A stretch of 64,000 bases of DNA from Modicisalibacter tunisiensis. Lineage in GTDB: Bacteria; Pseudomonadota; Gammaproteobacteria; Pseudomonadales; Halomonadaceae. This document shows, piece after piece, positions 63,001 to 64,000 of the stretch. The position numbers and the translations under genes are program-made. Location of the stretch: positions 2,820,919-2,884,918 of the forward strand of contig NZ_JAGXFD010000001.1 in assembly GCF_020148005.1 (NCBI RefSeq), given 5' to 3'. Below the pieces are notes generated by a model that was given only the letters and a program-made list of their open reading frames with translations, ran no database searches and was not told the origin of the DNA. Each line of letters begins with the position of its first letter. The stretch's first letter is position 1.

Positions 63001-63825
63001 TCAATCCCCGGTGGCAACGGGCCGGGCGGGATCGCGGATCCAGTGGCTCCAGGAGCCGGCGTAGAGCTTCGGCAGCGCCCGCCCGGCAATTGCATAGGCC
63101 AGGATGTTGTGACAGGCGGTGACTCCGGAGCCGCAATAGCTCGCCTCGCTCTGCGGCAGCTCGGCATCGAGCCGCGACGGCGTCTTGAAGCGGCCCTCGG
63201 CATCGAGATTGGCGGCGCTCGGCCGACACACGGCCTCCGGGATATGCCCGGCGACGGGATCGATGGGTTCGACCTCGCCGCGATAGCGTTCGCGGGTCCG
63301 GGCGTCGACCAGGGTCAGTTCGCCCTTTGCCACGGTGTCGGCGCTGATCCATGCCGTGCCGTCGAAGGTCGGCTCCCAGTTCGAGGCGGCCACCGGCGCA
63401 ACCGGCTCGCCGCTCTCGAGCGCGCCTCCCGCGTCCTGCCAGGCGGCGATCCCGCCGTCGAGCACACGCACGTCGGGGTGCCCCGCCCAGACATGCAGCA
63501 GCCACCAGGCCCGCGCCGCCGCCAGCTGGCCACCGGCATCGTCGTAGACGATCACCGGCACCGCCGGCGTGATGCCCAACCGGTGCAACGTGGCGGTGAA
63601 GCGCCCCGGGTCGGGCAACGGATGACGCCCGCCCTCACCGGCCGGGTCGGACAGGTCCGCCTCCAGATCGAGATGCCGACTGCCGGGCAGATGGCCTTCC
63701 CGCCAGAGCCGTCGGCCGGCATCGGGGTCGCCCAGACGGGCCCGGCAATCGAGAATCCGCACCGACCGGTCCTGCGTCAGCCAATCCCGTACCGTGGTGG
63801 CATCCACCAGCGTTTGCAGCGACAT
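63001..63825 (-). CDS. sseA: 3-mercaptopyruvate / thiosulfate sulfurtransferase
   Basis: A 274-residue tandem rhodanese. The N-terminal inactive domain has VRILDCRARLGDPDAGRRLWREGHLPGSRHLDLEADLS; the C-terminal domain has LVDARTRERYRGE and the active loop with Cys231 in YCGSGVTACHN. The CGSGVTA loop is that of 3-mercaptopyruvate sulfurtransferases rather than of classical thiosulfate rhodanese (CRxGxT/R). It transfers sulfur from mercaptopyruvate to an acceptor such as thiol or cyanide, in the cytoplasm. Confidence 0.93.
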   Translation of the reverse strand: MSLQTLVDATTVRDWLTQDRSVRILDCRARLGDPDAGRRLWREGHLPGSRHLDLEADLSDPAGEGGRHPLPDPGRFTATLHRLGITPAVPVIVYDDAGGQLAAARAWWLLHVWAGHPDVRVLDGGIAAWQDAGGALESGEPVAPVAASNWEPTFDGTAWISADTVAKGELTLVDARTRERYRGEVEPIDPVAGHIPEAVCRPSAANLDAEGRFKTPSRLDAELPQSEASYCGSGVTACHNILAYAIAGRALPKLYAGSWSHWIRDPARPVATGD

Positions 63826-63879
63826 CTCTCGCCCTCCTCTTGTCCGCAGTTAATGCCTTGTGTGACGGCTGCACGCTGC

Positions 63880-64000
63880 CTATGGCTCCGCGCTTTCCAG
63901 CGGGGCACGCCGGGCGATGAGGCGCCGCCGCCCGGCCTGGTCGAAACGGATCTCGAGCACCGGATCGGCCGGCCTGCCCTCGATGACCAGAATCTCGCCA
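63880..64000 (-). CDS. 3' end of an unidentified gene (partial)
   Basis: A frame entering from the right edge ends at TAG 63882-63880, giving 39 residues including VLEIRFDQAGRRRLIARRAPLE. This resembles the small beta-barrel (Tudor-like) C-terminal ends seen in UvrD/PcrA-type helicases and RapA, but the fragment is too short to be sure. It is upstream of sseA on the same strand, so possibly in one transcript. Confidence 0.45.
   Translation of the reverse strand, partial: GEILVIEGRPADPVLEIRFDQAGRRRLIARRAPLESAEP

Overview
The window reads as ordinary chromosomal backbone of a high-GC gammaproteobacterium, most likely of the Halomonadaceae (Halomonas-like). The reasons are the very high GC with strong third-position GC bias, and gammaproteobacterial gene neighbourhoods: gacS/barA divergent from cysM-rlmD-relA-mazG-ppc; rnc-era-recO-pdxJ next to lepB-lepA; algU-mucA-mucB-mucD; etfBA facing etfD. 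The family assignment is inference from gene content, since no 16S gene or other species marker is present. No prophage, insertion-sequence transposase, CRISPR array, tRNA or rRNA is visible.

Layout. 1-9.5 kb: an amidoligase-type island. A transglutaminase/DUF2126 protein and a circularly permuted ATP-grasp/alpha-E fusion run leftward. A second stand-alone ATP-grasp and a stand-alone alpha-E protein run rightward from the same intergenic region, and a zinc metallopeptidase gene faces them. 9.6-25.8 kb: an acetyl-CoA hydrolase/CoA-transferase, a nitrilase-family hydrolase, proS, a lytic transglycosylase, a GGDEF-EAL protein, slyD, rfaH, an AmpG-like permease, a SEC-C protein, an unrecognised two-helix membrane protein, topB and panE. 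25.8-26.1 kb: an intergenic region with a truncated repeat, a REP and a candidate small RNA with a near-consensus promoter and an intrinsic terminator.

26.1-38.8 kb: the stringent-response operon cysM-rlmD-relA-mazG-ppc, divergent gacS/barA, then recO-pdxJ. 39-47.7 kb: era, rnc, lepB, lepA, then the envelope-stress unit mucD, mucB, mucA, algU (rpoE), where no mucC/rseC is found. 48-53.9 kb: aroG, dinG, rhlB, a small basic protein coupled to xthA. 53.9-59 kb: a six-gene TonB2/TtpC-type energy-transducing operon. 59.2-62.9 kb: etfA, etfB and divergent etfD, with a PsrA-like operator in the etfD promoter. 63-64 kb: sseA and the 3' end of one more gene.

The most interesting observations are these: (i) a palindromic element bounded by CTAG that sits exactly between the stop codons of convergent genes in two places, with a third degenerate left end; one copy carries an inserted REP pair (REPIN); (ii) the roughly 100-nt candidate sRNA between panE and ppc; (iii) the paired intact and degenerate ATP-grasp proteins in the first island; (iv) sigma-E-like promoters in the algU-mucD region and a PsrA-like site before etfD. 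All functional statements rest on sequence reading and family knowledge; no database search was possible.
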